Source of the DNA: Deltaproteobacteria bacterium GWA2_55_10
GTDB lineage: Bacteria > Desulfobacterota > GWC2-55-46
Length of the DNA: 16,629 bases
Direction of reading: 5' to 3'
Assembly (NCBI GenBank): GCA_001797415.1
Contig: MGPL01000132.1
Coordinates: 1,210 to 17,838 of the forward strand
Both the position numbers and the translations under genes were made by a program. The notes below the pieces were generated by a model. The model saw only the letters and a list, made by a program, of their open reading frames with translations. It ran no database searches and was not told the origin of the DNA. Position 1 is the stretch's first letter. Each line of letters opens with the position of its first letter. Positions 1 to 7,505 of the stretch are shown in pieces.

Positions 1-15
1 GTCGGAGGACTTCAT
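1..15 (-). CDS. Possible first five codons of alanyl-tRNA synthetase (partial)
   Basis: The minus strand reads ATG followed by Lys-Ser-Ser-Asp and runs off the window edge. Bacterial AlaS often begins with a similar Met-Lys-Ser-x-(Asp/Glu) stretch, and alaS follows recX in many genomes, so this is a positional guess. There is no strong Shine-Dalgarno sequence: a GGA lies about 13 nt upstream. Five codons cannot identify a gene. Positions 16-77 between it and recX show no terminator or clear promoter. Confidence 0.25.
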
Positions 16-77
16 GGTTGTTTTTTCCAAAGTAATGGATTTGATCTCGTCCGCATTAAACAAAAATATCAAACAAG

Positions 78-563
78 CTATTCGGTATCTATCTCAATCC
101 TCACGCCGAGCGCCTTCATGATGGCCGCAGATGAGAACCCCCGCGCCCTAAGGTGCCTGAAGGCCCGCTCGCGCGCCTTTGGGCCTTCTGCCGTCTTATT
201 CCTTCTTCTCCAGCGCTTCAGGGCCTCGAGGGCAGCCTCTTCCTCGGGGGCCGCCTCGCTCAGCGCCTTTTTTATGATGCCTTCTTCTATGCCCTTCAAA
301 GCGAGGTCGCGCGCTATCCGGGCAGGGCCCCATGCCTTGTACCTGGCGCGGGACTCACAGAGCGCCTTCGCGAACTTCTCGTCATCGAGAAGGCCGATAT
401 CCGTAAGATAGGCGACGGTCTTGTCTATCTCAACAGGCTCAAAGCCCTTGTCCTTGAGCCTGGAGGTTATCTCAAAGACGCTCCGCTGCCTCAGGGAAAG
501 AAGGCGGAGCGCGGCAGCATTGGCGCTTTTGCCTGCGCCCTGCCTTTCCGGGTTTTCAGTCAT
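78..563 (-). CDS. recX: RecX, regulatory protein that limits RecA
   Basis: 161 aa, the usual length for RecX. The family binds the groove of RecA-ssDNA filaments and blocks or reverses their extension, so recombination and SOS signalling do not run unchecked. Visible family features are the N-terminal helical repeat (AALRLLSLRQRSVFEITSRL, roughly residues 17-36), the repeat starting YLTDIGLLDDEKFAKAL (about 52-68), and the KAWGPARIARDLALKGI stretch (about 76-92). The ATG was chosen because the RecX fold begins shortly after it; no strong ribosome-binding site is visible. It begins 26 nt after pilT stops, so it is very likely in the same transcript as recA and pilT. The oddity is that pilT separates it from recA, whereas the two are usually adjacent. 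Confidence 0.9.
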   Translation of the reverse strand: MTENPERQGAGKSANAAALRLLSLRQRSVFEITSRLKDKGFEPVEIDKTVAYLTDIGLLDDEKFAKALCESRARYKAWGPARIARDLALKGIEEGIIKKALSEAAPEEEAALEALKRWRRRNKTAEGPKARERAFRHLRARGFSSAAIMKALGVRIEIDTE

Positions 564-589
564 AAGGCATAGAGGAGTGGGTGACGGAA

Positions 590-1756
590 TCAGAACCTTT
601 CTATGTCGGACGGAGGGGCCGAAGCGCCGCCTTCCTTCTCGCCCTTTTCAAAGTCCTTCCAGCCCATATCGCTCGTGCCGGATACGCCCTTAAACTTGAG
701 GGCGAAGTCAGCCGGGTTGCTGGCCTGCCTCAGAGCCTCTTCGTACGAGATAAGCCCCTTGTTGAGGAGCGACATTATCGACTGGTCAAAGGTCTGCATG
801 CCGTAGGTAGTATAGCCCTTTGATATCGCGTCCGCGATGTCCTTGGTTTTTTCCTTGTCCTCGATGCACTCCCTGATGCGCCCGGTCGAGACCATGACCT
901 CGACTGCGGGCACCCTGCCCTGGCCGTCCTTTGTGGGCATGAGCCTCTGCGAGATTATCGCCTTTATTACGCCCGCGAGCTGTATCCTTATCTGCTTCTG
1001 CTGGTAAGGGGGGAAGACGGATACTATCCTGTTGACGGTCTCCATCGCGTCGATCGTGTGCAGGGTCGAGAGGACCAGGTGGCCTGTCTCCGCCGCGGTG
1101 AGGGCTATCTCTATCGTCTCAAGGTCCCTCATCTCGCCGACCATGATGATGTCGGGGTCCTGACGGAGAGCGCCGCGAAGCGCCTCTGAGAAGCCCAGTG
1201 CGTCGACGCCTATCTCCCTCTGGTTGATGATGCACCTCTTGTCCCTGTGCAGGAATTCTATCGGGTCTTCGGCTGATATGACGTGGCAGGACTTGTGGTT
1301 GTTTATGTGGTCGAGGACCGCGGCAAGCGTGGTCGATTTGCCGCTTCCGGTGACGCCCGTGACCAGCACGAGGCCCCTGACTTCGTTGGCTACGGTCTCA
1401 AGGACCTTGGGCAGGTTCAACTCCTCGAAGGTCTGTATCTTGATGGGGATTACCCGGAGGACAATCCCGACCGCGCCCCTCTGCTGGAAGATGTTGACCC
1501 TGAACCTGCCCAGGCCCGGCACGCTGTAGGCAAGGTCGATCTGATGGTTGTTCTTGAAGGTCTCCTTCTGGGCGTCGTTCATGACCCGCAGGGCTGCCCT
1601 GGCTATCTCGTCCGGCGCGAGCCTCTCGTGGTTCTTTATGGGGATGAGCGAGCCGTGCACGCGCAGTATCGGCGGCACGCCTGCCTTCAGATGAACGTCG
1701 GAAGCCTTGCTCTTTACCGCGACATTGAGTATCGAGCTAAGATCTATCTCTGCCAT
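590..1756 (-). CDS. pilT: PilT-type twitching-motility retraction ATPase
   Basis: 388 aa hexameric AAA-like ATPase of the secretion-ATPase superfamily. PilT sits at the cytoplasmic base of the type IV pilus and powers pilus retraction, driving twitching and DNA uptake. Motifs seen: Walker A GVTGSGKST (134-142), Asp box around AEDP (162-165), Walker B DIIMVGEMRD (202-211) and His box TGHLVLSTLHT (224-234). The N-terminal PAS-like domain includes KASDVHLKAG (17-26). The C-terminal segment QTFDQSIMSLLNKGL is typical of the PilT group rather than PilB. The last 25 residues or so are polar and probably disordered. It starts 1 nt after recA stops, with GAGGAG inside the end of recA as ribosome-binding site, implying co-translation. 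No other pilus gene is present. PilU or another PilT paralogue cannot be excluded. Confidence 0.9.
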   Translation of the reverse strand: MAEIDLSSILNVAVKSKASDVHLKAGVPPILRVHGSLIPIKNHERLAPDEIARAALRVMNDAQKETFKNNHQIDLAYSVPGLGRFRVNIFQQRGAVGIVLRVIPIKIQTFEELNLPKVLETVANEVRGLVLVTGVTGSGKSTTLAAVLDHINNHKSCHVISAEDPIEFLHRDKRCIINQREIGVDALGFSEALRGALRQDPDIIMVGEMRDLETIEIALTAAETGHLVLSTLHTIDAMETVNRIVSVFPPYQQKQIRIQLAGVIKAIISQRLMPTKDGQGRVPAVEVMVSTGRIRECIEDKEKTKDIADAISKGYTTYGMQTFDQSIMSLLNKGLISYEEALRQASNPADFALKFKGVSGTSDMGWKDFEKGEKEGGASAPPSDIERF

Positions 1757-1757
1757 T

Positions 1758-2789
1758 TTACGCCTGCTCCTCTTTAACCTTGATGCCGTAGTGCTGGAGT
1801 ATCTTCCTCTCTATCTCGGCGGCCGTCTCTGGGTGCTCACGGAGGAACGCCCTCGCGGCCTCTCTGCCCTGGCCGAGCCTCTCGCCGCCGTAGGAGAACC
1901 ATGACCCGCTCTTCTCCACTATGTCTACCGCGGAGCCGAGGTCAAGGATGTCTCCCTCCCTGGAGATGCCCTCGTTGAAGATGATGTCGAACTCCGCGTC
2001 CCTGAACGGGGGCGCGAGCTTGTTCTTTACGACCTTTACCCTTATCCTGTTGCCTATGACGGACTCGCCCTGCTTTATCTGGCCTATCTTCCTTATGTCC
2101 ATCCTGATCGATGCGTAGAACTTAAGCGCGTTGCCGCCGGTCGTCGTCTCGGGGCTCCCGAACATAACGCCTATCTTGTGCCTTATCTGGTTTATGAATA
2201 TGACGCAGGTGTTGGACTTGCTTATGGTCGATGTGAGCTTGCGCAGGGCCTGGCTCATGAGCCTGGCCTGAAGGCCCATGTGCTGGTCACCCATCTCTCC
2301 TTCGAGCTCTGCCCTTGGCACGAGCGCCGCGACCGAGTCGATTACTATGAGGTCTACCGCGCCGCTCCTTATGAGGACGTCCGCTATCTCCAGTGCCTGC
2401 TCGCCGGTGTCCGGCTGTGAGAGGAGGAGGTCATCGGCGTTGACGCCCAGCTTTTTCGCGTAGGTAAGGTCAAGCGCGTGCTCCGCGTCTATGAAGGCTA
2501 CCGTGCCGCCGGCTTTCTGCGCCTCTGCGGCTATGTGCAGGGTGAGGGTGGTCTTGCCTGAGGACTCTGGGCCGAAGACCTCGACGACCCTGCCCCTTGG
2601 CACGCCGCCAATCCCTAACGCTATGTCGAGGGCCGTGGAGCCGGAGGATATGGCCGAGACCTCGGCAGGGCCGGCACCGTCCTTGCCGAGCTTCATAATG
2701 GAGCCCTTGCCGAACTGCTTCTCTATCTGGCTTATGGCCAGTTCTAACGCCTTTGTCTTGTTTGCCGAAGTTATACCGGGATTTGACAT
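1758..2789 (-). CDS. recA: RecA recombinase
   Basis: 343 aa, standard bacterial RecA. It polymerises on single-stranded DNA, carries out ATP-dependent strand exchange and triggers LexA autocleavage. Visible features: N-terminal polymerisation helix, Walker A GPESSGKT (73-80), the FIDAEHALD segment, the Walker B-like LIVIDSVAALVPRAE with loop 1, and loop 2 NQIRHKIGVMFGSPETTTGG. The C-terminal tail is short and mildly acidic, ending EEQA. The ATG follows an AAGGAGG ribosome-binding site by 9 nt. The gene begins 22 nt after thpR stops, so there is no room for a private promoter plus operator there. I saw no E. coli-type (CTGT-N8-ACAG) or Gram-positive-type LexA box just upstream, so any SOS control must act further upstream or through a different box. 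Confidence 0.98.
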   Translation of the reverse strand: MSNPGITSANKTKALELAISQIEKQFGKGSIMKLGKDGAGPAEVSAISSGSTALDIALGIGGVPRGRVVEVFGPESSGKTTLTLHIAAEAQKAGGTVAFIDAEHALDLTYAKKLGVNADDLLLSQPDTGEQALEIADVLIRSGAVDLIVIDSVAALVPRAELEGEMGDQHMGLQARLMSQALRKLTSTISKSNTCVIFINQIRHKIGVMFGSPETTTGGNALKFYASIRMDIRKIGQIKQGESVIGNRIRVKVVKNKLAPPFRDAEFDIIFNEGISREGDILDLGSAVDIVEKSGSWFSYGGERLGQGREAARAFLREHPETAAEIERKILQHYGIKVKEEQA

Positions 2790-2811
2790 CCGTCCATTCC
2801 TCCTTAAAAGG

Positions 2812-3369
2812 TTAACCCTTCAGAATTATCTCTTTCAACGCCGTGTACTCTGCCCCGGCTGGTTTCAATACGCTCTTGAAGAGCACGACCGATGAGACAT
2901 CGAAGCCGGCCTTGAGCTCGGGCTGTACCTCTGCCAGAAGCCCGCCCATCTTCCTGCCGTCTGCCGTGGACTTTATCCTGCAGAGCGTCAGGTGAGGGGA
3001 GAAGGCCCGGTCTTCGGGCTCAAAGCCAAGGGAGCTTATTGCCTCCTCGACCTGCAGCTGAAGCTTTTTGAGCTCCGCGTTCTCTCTTATCCCGGCCCAG
3101 ATGACCCTCGGGTACTTACGTGTAGGGAAGCCGCCCACGCCTTCCACCACAAGGCTCAAGGGCGCTACACCGGCTGCGGCCTTCTCAAGTGCGCTTCCGA
3201 TCTCGTCTATCCTGTTGTCATCCACCTCGCCCAGGAACTTGAGGGTAAGGTGAATGGATTCGGGCCTGGTCCAGCTTATTGCCGCCGGGCCTCTGTCGAG
3301 TTGGGCCTGTACGGAACGGAGCCGCTCTTTTACCTCAGCCGGTATCCTTATGGCTATGAAGGTCCTTAT
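2812..3369 (-). CDS. thpR: RNA 2',3'-cyclic phosphodiesterase ThpR (LigT), apparent ATA start
   Basis: 2H phosphoesterase superfamily; opens 2',3'-cyclic phosphate ends of RNA and shows 2'-5' RNA ligase activity in vitro. Both catalytic H-x-T-x motifs are present only if translation starts upstream of the first ATG/GTG/TTG: SIHLTL (His40) and SPHLTL (His126). The first canonical in-frame start is GTG at 3225, which would delete motif 1 and the family-typical N terminus. The frame is closed by TAA at 3384-3382. Between that stop and motif 1 the only sensible start is ATA at 3369-3367, preceded by GGAGG with a 6-nt spacer and followed by RTFIAIRIPAEV, matching the usual MRTFIAI opening. Length from ATA is 185 aa, normal for the family. 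A sequencing error or a recent ATG-to-ATA mutation is the alternative. It lies between pncC and recA. Confidence 0.85.
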   Translation of the reverse strand: MRTFIAIRIPAEVKERLRSVQAQLDRGPAAISWTRPESIHLTLKFLGEVDDNRIDEIGSALEKAAAGVAPLSLVVEGVGGFPTRKYPRVIWAGIRENAELKKLQLQVEEAISSLGFEPEDRAFSPHLTLCRIKSTADGRKMGGLLAEVQPELKAGFDVSSVVLFKSVLKPAGAEYTALKEIILKG

Positions 3370-3426
3370 CTCTGGCCTCCGTTAGGCTGCTACTAAAAAT
3401 TGTTATTTTTCCTGATCTCCGTGTCA

Positions 3427-3486
3427 GGGCGAAAATAAAAATGCTCACATATACCAATACATATGCTGCGCTTTTTATTTCCGCCC
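3427..3486. repeat. Inverted repeat in the pncC-thpR gap
   Basis: Fifteen-nt arms at 3427-3441 and 3472-3486 match with one mismatch (GGGCGAAAATAAAAA against its complement). They enclose about 30 nt containing a smaller CATAT/ATATG pairing. A second small hairpin, CCTGA-N8-TCAGG, lies at 3411-3428. This 127-nt gap interrupts an otherwise tight gene train, so it may hold a processing site, partial terminator or promoter for thpR-recA. No convincing sigma-70 promoter was found: CTGACA...TAACAA on the minus strand is weak. Confidence 0.5.
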
Positions 3487-3496
3487 TTCCTTGACC

Positions 3497-3997
3497 TCAG
3501 AAAAGATTCCTAATTTTTAGAGGCAGCCTTATGCCGAGCGAGGCCGCGAGCATCGTCAAAGCGGCCTCGGCCGATTGCCTCTTTATGGCCTTCCTGCCGC
3601 CCTTGAAGAGGAACTTTTTGACAGTAGTCCTCTTTCCTTTGGATATTGCTATGAAGACAAGGCCGACCGGCTTTTCCAATGTCCCGCCGCCCGGCCCGGC
3701 AATGCCTGTGATAGCTGCCGAGATATCGACCTTCAGGGCCGATCTTACGGCCCTGGCCATCTCACCGGCGGTCTCCTTCGAAACGGCCCCGAATGAGCTT
3801 AGGGTGGAGGCCTTCACATTTAAAAGTGACCTTTTTATGCCGTTGGCGTAGGCAACGACGCCGCCCTGGAAATAATCAGAGCTTCCGGCAACATCGGTAA
3901 TGGCGCTGGAGAGTAGCCCGCCTGTGCAGGACTCGGCAACGCCGAGAGTAAGCCCTTTTTTCCTGAGGGCCACTCCTATAAGGGCCTCAAGTCTCAT
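3497..3997 (-). CDS. pncC: Nicotinamide-nucleotide amidohydrolase (CinA C-terminal domain, PncC)
   Basis: 166 aa, corresponding to the stand-alone C-terminal domain of CinA. PncC hydrolyses nicotinamide mononucleotide to nicotinic acid mononucleotide plus ammonia, recycling the NMN released by bacterial DNA ligase. Family motifs seen: AESCTGGLLSSAIT (21-34), YFQGGVVAYAN (43-53) and TGIAGPGGG...KPVGLVFIA (97-117). The N-terminal molybdopterin-binding-like domain of full CinA is absent and no trace of it lies upstream, since pgpA abuts directly. Its ATG overlaps the pgpA stop in an ATGA arrangement, implying translational coupling. cinA next to recA is a widely conserved arrangement; here thpR separates them. 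Confidence 0.92.
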   Translation of the reverse strand: MRLEALIGVALRKKGLTLGVAESCTGGLLSSAITDVAGSSDYFQGGVVAYANGIKRSLLNVKASTLSSFGAVSKETAGEMARAVRSALKVDISAAITGIAGPGGGTLEKPVGLVFIAISKGKRTTVKKFLFKGGRKAIKRQSAEAALTMLAASLGIRLPLKIRNLF

Positions 3998-4452
3998 ATG
4001 CCGGTATAGAGCCAGATAAGCGCATGGGCCGAGATATTGGCATATACTCCGGCTACCAGGTCGTCGAGGACGATGCCTGCCCCGCCCTTTAACTGCTTGT
4101 CCAGCATGCCTGCCGGATAGGGCTTAACAATATCAAAAAACCTGAAAAGAATAAATACCAATATTGCGTTGGAGAGCGTGAAGGGGAGCATGAAAAACGA
4201 TACCAGATAGCCGCTTATCTCGTCGGCGACTATCGAGGGGTGGTCGTGCTTCCCAATGGCCTTTGAGGCCATGCCGGAGGCCCAGATAGAGACGGCTATT
4301 ACAGCGACCGTGGCAAAGGCCCGCCCCTCAAGGGTGAGCCCAGAGATGAGCCATGCGGCCGCTACACCCCAGAGCGTCCCGAAGGTGCCGGGCGCTACGG
4401 GTATTTTGCCTATGTATGCGCCGGTTGCGAGGAAAATAGCCAGTTTTTTCAA
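3994..4452 (-). CDS. pgpA: Phosphatidylglycerophosphatase A
   Basis: 152 aa integral membrane enzyme that dephosphorylates phosphatidylglycerol phosphate to phosphatidylglycerol at the inner membrane. Family motifs are clear: GKIPVAPGTFGTLWG (15-29), HDHPSIVADEISGY (69-82) with acidic metal/substrate residues, FRFFDIVKPYP (103-113), and GGAGIVLDDLVAGVYAN (123-139). Hydrophobic segments lie around 30-60, 82-106 and 137-151. The start is a TTG, 4 nt after the rodA stop, with no good ribosome-binding site, so initiation probably depends on ribosomes finishing rodA. Its end overlaps pncC by 4 nt. Placement directly after rodA links lipid supply and wall synthesis by position only. Confidence 0.93.
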   Translation of the reverse strand: MKKLAIFLATGAYIGKIPVAPGTFGTLWGVAAAWLISGLTLEGRAFATVAVIAVSIWASGMASKAIGKHDHPSIVADEISGYLVSFFMLPFTLSNAILVFILFRFFDIVKPYPAGMLDKQLKGGAGIVLDDLVAGVYANISAHALIWLYTGI

Positions 4453-4456
4453 GGCG

Positions 4457-5548
4457 TTAGAATATAAACCTTCTCATGTTTATGTTGAGGAGCACCCCGG
4501 CTGCTATCATCGAGGTTATGAGGAACGACCCGCCGTAGCTGATAAAGGGCAGGGGCACGCCGACGACAGGCAGCAGGCCCATGACCATACCCAGGTTTAT
4601 GGCTATCTGCCAGAAGAACATGGATGTTATGCCGAACGCCATGAGGAAGCCGAACCTGTCTTTCGAGCTCGCCGCCGTATTGAGCCCGGATACGACGAGG
4701 GCCAGGAAGAGGCCCAGGACGATAAGCCCTCCGACAAGCCCCCATTCCTCTGCATAAGAGGCGAAAATGAAGTCGGTATGGTGCTCCGGCAGGAACATGA
4801 GCTTGCCTTGCGTGCCGTCGGTGAACCCCTTGCCCAGCAGGCCGCCGGAGCCTATGGCTATCTTTGACTGCATGACATGGTAGCCGCTCCCCAGCGGGTC
4901 TGCCTCCGGGCTCATGAAGCTCGTAAGCCTGGCCTTCTGGTAGTCCCTGAGGAACATCCAGCCGATGGGGGCCATCGCGGCAAAGAGCGCGCCGAGCCCG
5001 GCAATGACCCTGGTCCTTATCTTCACGATAAATGCCATTGACCAGAATATCATCCAGATTACTATTCCGGTGCCGAGGTCCGGCTGCTTAGCTATGAGGA
5101 GGAACGGGAGTGTCATGAGAAGGCCGGGGGCAATGAGGTCCTTGATCCCCAGTCCACTGTCCGGGACCATCTTCTGGTTGAAATACCTGGCGAGCGTGAT
5201 TATGAGCGCTATCTTGGCGAACTCGGAGGGCTGCAGGGAGAAGAAGCCCAAAGATATCCACCTCTGGGCCCCTCCGAACGAGCTGCCTATGAAAAAGACC
5301 GAGATAAGGAGCAGGATTGACGCGCCGTAGACGAAATATGCGGTCCTCTCGAGGTATTGATAGTTGAGGACTATCGCAAAAAGCATGAATGCCGCGCCTA
5401 TGCCTATCCAGTATACGTCCTTCCTGTACACTGACGGCATCTGCGCGTGCGTTGCGCTGTAGATGCTCGCAAAACCTATCGCGATGAGCGCTATGATGAC
5501 CGAGAGGATCGCCCAGTCAAAGTGCGTAAAAAGCCGTCTGTCAATCAT
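4457..5548 (-). CDS. rodA: RodA, SEDS peptidoglycan glycosyltransferase
   Basis: 363 aa polytopic membrane protein of the SEDS family. RodA polymerises lipid II into glycan strands during side-wall elongation, working with the class B transpeptidase PBP2. Seen: about ten hydrophobic segments; AQRWISLGFFSLQPSEFAKI (94-113), the SEDS signature region; PEHHTDFIFA (254-263), whose Asp259 corresponds to the conserved SEDS catalytic aspartate; and the C-terminal PLPFISYGGS (333-342). It overlaps the end of mrdA by 8 nt, and this PBP2-RodA pairing identifies it as RodA rather than FtsW. No shape-defining residue is missing. Confidence 0.96.
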   Translation of the reverse strand: MIDRRLFTHFDWAILSVIIALIAIGFASIYSATHAQMPSVYRKDVYWIGIGAAFMLFAIVLNYQYLERTAYFVYGASILLLISVFFIGSSFGGAQRWISLGFFSLQPSEFAKIALIITLARYFNQKMVPDSGLGIKDLIAPGLLMTLPFLLIAKQPDLGTGIVIWMIFWSMAFIVKIRTRVIAGLGALFAAMAPIGWMFLRDYQKARLTSFMSPEADPLGSGYHVMQSKIAIGSGGLLGKGFTDGTQGKLMFLPEHHTDFIFASYAEEWGLVGGLIVLGLFLALVVSGLNTAASSKDRFGFLMAFGITSMFFWQIAINLGMVMGLLPVVGVPLPFISYGGSFLITSMIAAGVLLNINMRRFIF

Positions 5549-7505
5549 TCAAACTCTCCTCAGGAACTGCCTGTCTGACTCCGGGCGCTGAAATCGGAAT
5601 GACAGAGGGTGTCCGACCGTCTGGCGCTGTGGGCGCTGTCTCCGGCGGGGCAGCCTCTCCCTCGACTCCGGCGGGAGGCGCTTCCTTGCCCAGGTATGCC
5701 TTGAAGACCTCGCGCGCAACCGGCGCGGCCGCGCTCGCGCCGAAGCCGCCGTGCTCAACGATGACCACGACCGCTATCTGCGGGTCGTCATATGGCGCAA
5801 AGCCCGCGAACCACGCGTGGTCGCGGTACTTGTAAGCAATGGATTCGATATTTTTCGTCCTTTTTATGAGCCTTGCGACCTGCGCGGTGCCGGTCTTTCC
5901 TGCAATCTTCAAATCCGTCGTCCTGCTCAAAAACCTCGCGGTGCCGCCTTCATCGTGGGTGACGCCTCTGAGGCCGTCCCTCACATGGGACATGGTCTTT
6001 TCGGATATGCCAAGCTCCCCCCTCTTCTCAGGCTCTGCCCTCGATATGACCTTGCCCTCAGGCGTAGTTATCTCTTCGACAATTATGGGCCGCCATAGCG
6101 TGCCGCCGTTGGCTATGGCCGCGTAGGCGTTCAAGAGCTGCAGCGGGGTCGTGAGCATGTAGCCCTGGCCGACCGAGACGGATATTGTCTCTCCCTCGTA
6201 CCATTTGACCTTGTAGACCTTCCGCTTCCATTCTGAAGAGGGCACGAGGCCGGACTTCTCGCCATGCAATGGTACGCCGGTCTTTGTGCCGAAGCCGAAG
6301 CGTTTCGTGTAGTCGGCGAGGCGGTCTATGCCGAGCTTCAAGCCGACCTGGTAGAAGAAGGTGTCGGAGGATTCCACGATTGCCCTGTGCACGTTTATGC
6401 TGCCGTGCCCCTCCTCCTTCCAGTCGCGGTAGGCCCTTCCGGCAAACCAGAATGACGGGCCGGAATATATCTTTGTCTCAGGCGTTATGACGCCTTCTTC
6501 GAGCGCGGCCGCCGCGTGTATGGGCTTGTATGTGGACGCAGGCGGGTACTGCCCCTGTATGGCACGGTTGTTGAGCACGTTCAGGGGGTTCTCTATTATG
6601 GCCCTCCATTCTTCGCGTGTTATGCGCGAGGAGAGGGTGTTGGGGTCAAAGCCCGGAGTGCTTACCATTGCCAGCACCTTGCCGGTCTTCGGATCCATCG
6701 CGACCACGGCCCCGACCTTGTCGTGGAGCGAGGCCCATGCCGCAACCTGCGCCTTGATGTCTATCGTGAGCTTCATGTTGTTCCCCGGATACGGAGGTAT
6801 CCAGTTCACGACGCGTATCTTCCTTCCGAGGGCGTCGACCTCGAGTTCCTTGCCGCCGTCTATGCCGCGCAGATCGCTCTCAAAATACTTCTCGAGACCG
6901 TACTTGCCTATGAGGTCGCCGGAGGAGTACAGCCCCTCGTCCTCCCTCTCTTTCAGCTCCTTTTCGCTTATCTCGCCCAGATAGCCGAGAAGATGGGCCG
7001 TGGCCTCTCCGAATACATACGACCTCTTGGGCGAAACATCGAGCATCAGGCCCGGCAGCTCGAACTTGAAGCTCTCTATCCTTACGGTCTCCTCCCATGA
7101 GAGGTCTTCCTTGAGCTTCACGGCCTGGAAGGGCGGCCTCTTACTGGATTTCTCAAGGGCCTCGTTTATCTCCTCCTCGTCTATCTGGACGAGCTTCGTG
7201 AGCATCTCTTTTGTCTTCGGCCAGTCCTTGACGTCCTCCGGCACTATGTAGAGGTCGAAGCCGGGGCGGTTCTCGGCTATCTTCACTCCAACGCGGTCAT
7301 AGACGACCCCCCTCGGCGCAGGGGCCTTGATGAGGCGGGTGGCGTTGTTCATGGAGAGCTCGAGGAAGTAGGAATGTTCGAACACCTGCAGGTACCATAG
7401 CCTGGCGGCGAGCAGGAAAAAGCAGACGCCCACAAGGAGCATGGCCGCAAAGACCCTGCCCTTGAATTCAACGGGTTCCTTGTCCTTGAAATAACTCCTG
7501 CTCAA
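5541..7505 (-). CDS. mrdA: Penicillin-binding protein 2, elongasome transpeptidase
   Basis: 654 aa class B PBP. It is anchored by one N-terminal membrane segment (about 20-36), followed by a pedestal/dimerisation domain (PAPRGVVYDRVGVKIAENRPG, about 62-82) and a transpeptidase domain. Active-site motifs: STYK with nucleophile Ser324, SSD at 379-381 (the SxD form usual for PBP2), and KTGT at 537-540. It cross-links strands made by RodA. The start is a TTG at 7505-7503 embedded in the mreD stop (TTGA overlap), with AAGGA about 10 nt upstream; the next ATG lies inside the membrane segment and is less likely. The C terminus carries about 45 residues rich in Pro, Ala and Glu (608-654), beyond the catalytic fold, probably a flexible periplasmic tail. 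Confidence 0.95.
   Translation of the reverse strand: MSRSYFKDKEPVEFKGRVFAAMLLVGVCFFLLAARLWYLQVFEHSYFLELSMNNATRLIKAPAPRGVVYDRVGVKIAENRPGFDLYIVPEDVKDWPKTKEMLTKLVQIDEEEINEALEKSSKRPPFQAVKLKEDLSWEETVRIESFKFELPGLMLDVSPKRSYVFGEATAHLLGYLGEISEKELKEREDEGLYSSGDLIGKYGLEKYFESDLRGIDGGKELEVDALGRKIRVVNWIPPYPGNNMKLTIDIKAQVAAWASLHDKVGAVVAMDPKTGKVLAMVSTPGFDPNTLSSRITREEWRAIIENPLNVLNNRAIQGQYPPASTYKPIHAAAALEEGVITPETKIYSGPSFWFAGRAYRDWKEEGHGSINVHRAIVESSDTFFYQVGLKLGIDRLADYTKRFGFGTKTGVPLHGEKSGLVPSSEWKRKVYKVKWYEGETISVSVGQGYMLTTPLQLLNAYAAIANGGTLWRPIIVEEITTPEGKVISRAEPEKRGELGISEKTMSHVRDGLRGVTHDEGGTARFLSRTTDLKIAGKTGTAQVARLIKRTKNIESIAYKYRDHAWFAGFAPYDDPQIAVVVIVEHGGFGASAAAPVAREVFKAYLGKEAPPAGVEGEAAPPETAPTAPDGRTPSVIPISAPGVRQAVPEESLND

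Noticed and set aside
4256..4867. 203-codon plus-strand frame over pgpA/rodA
   Set aside because: Shadow of two well-identified membrane-protein genes; low-complexity His/Glu/Tyr composition.
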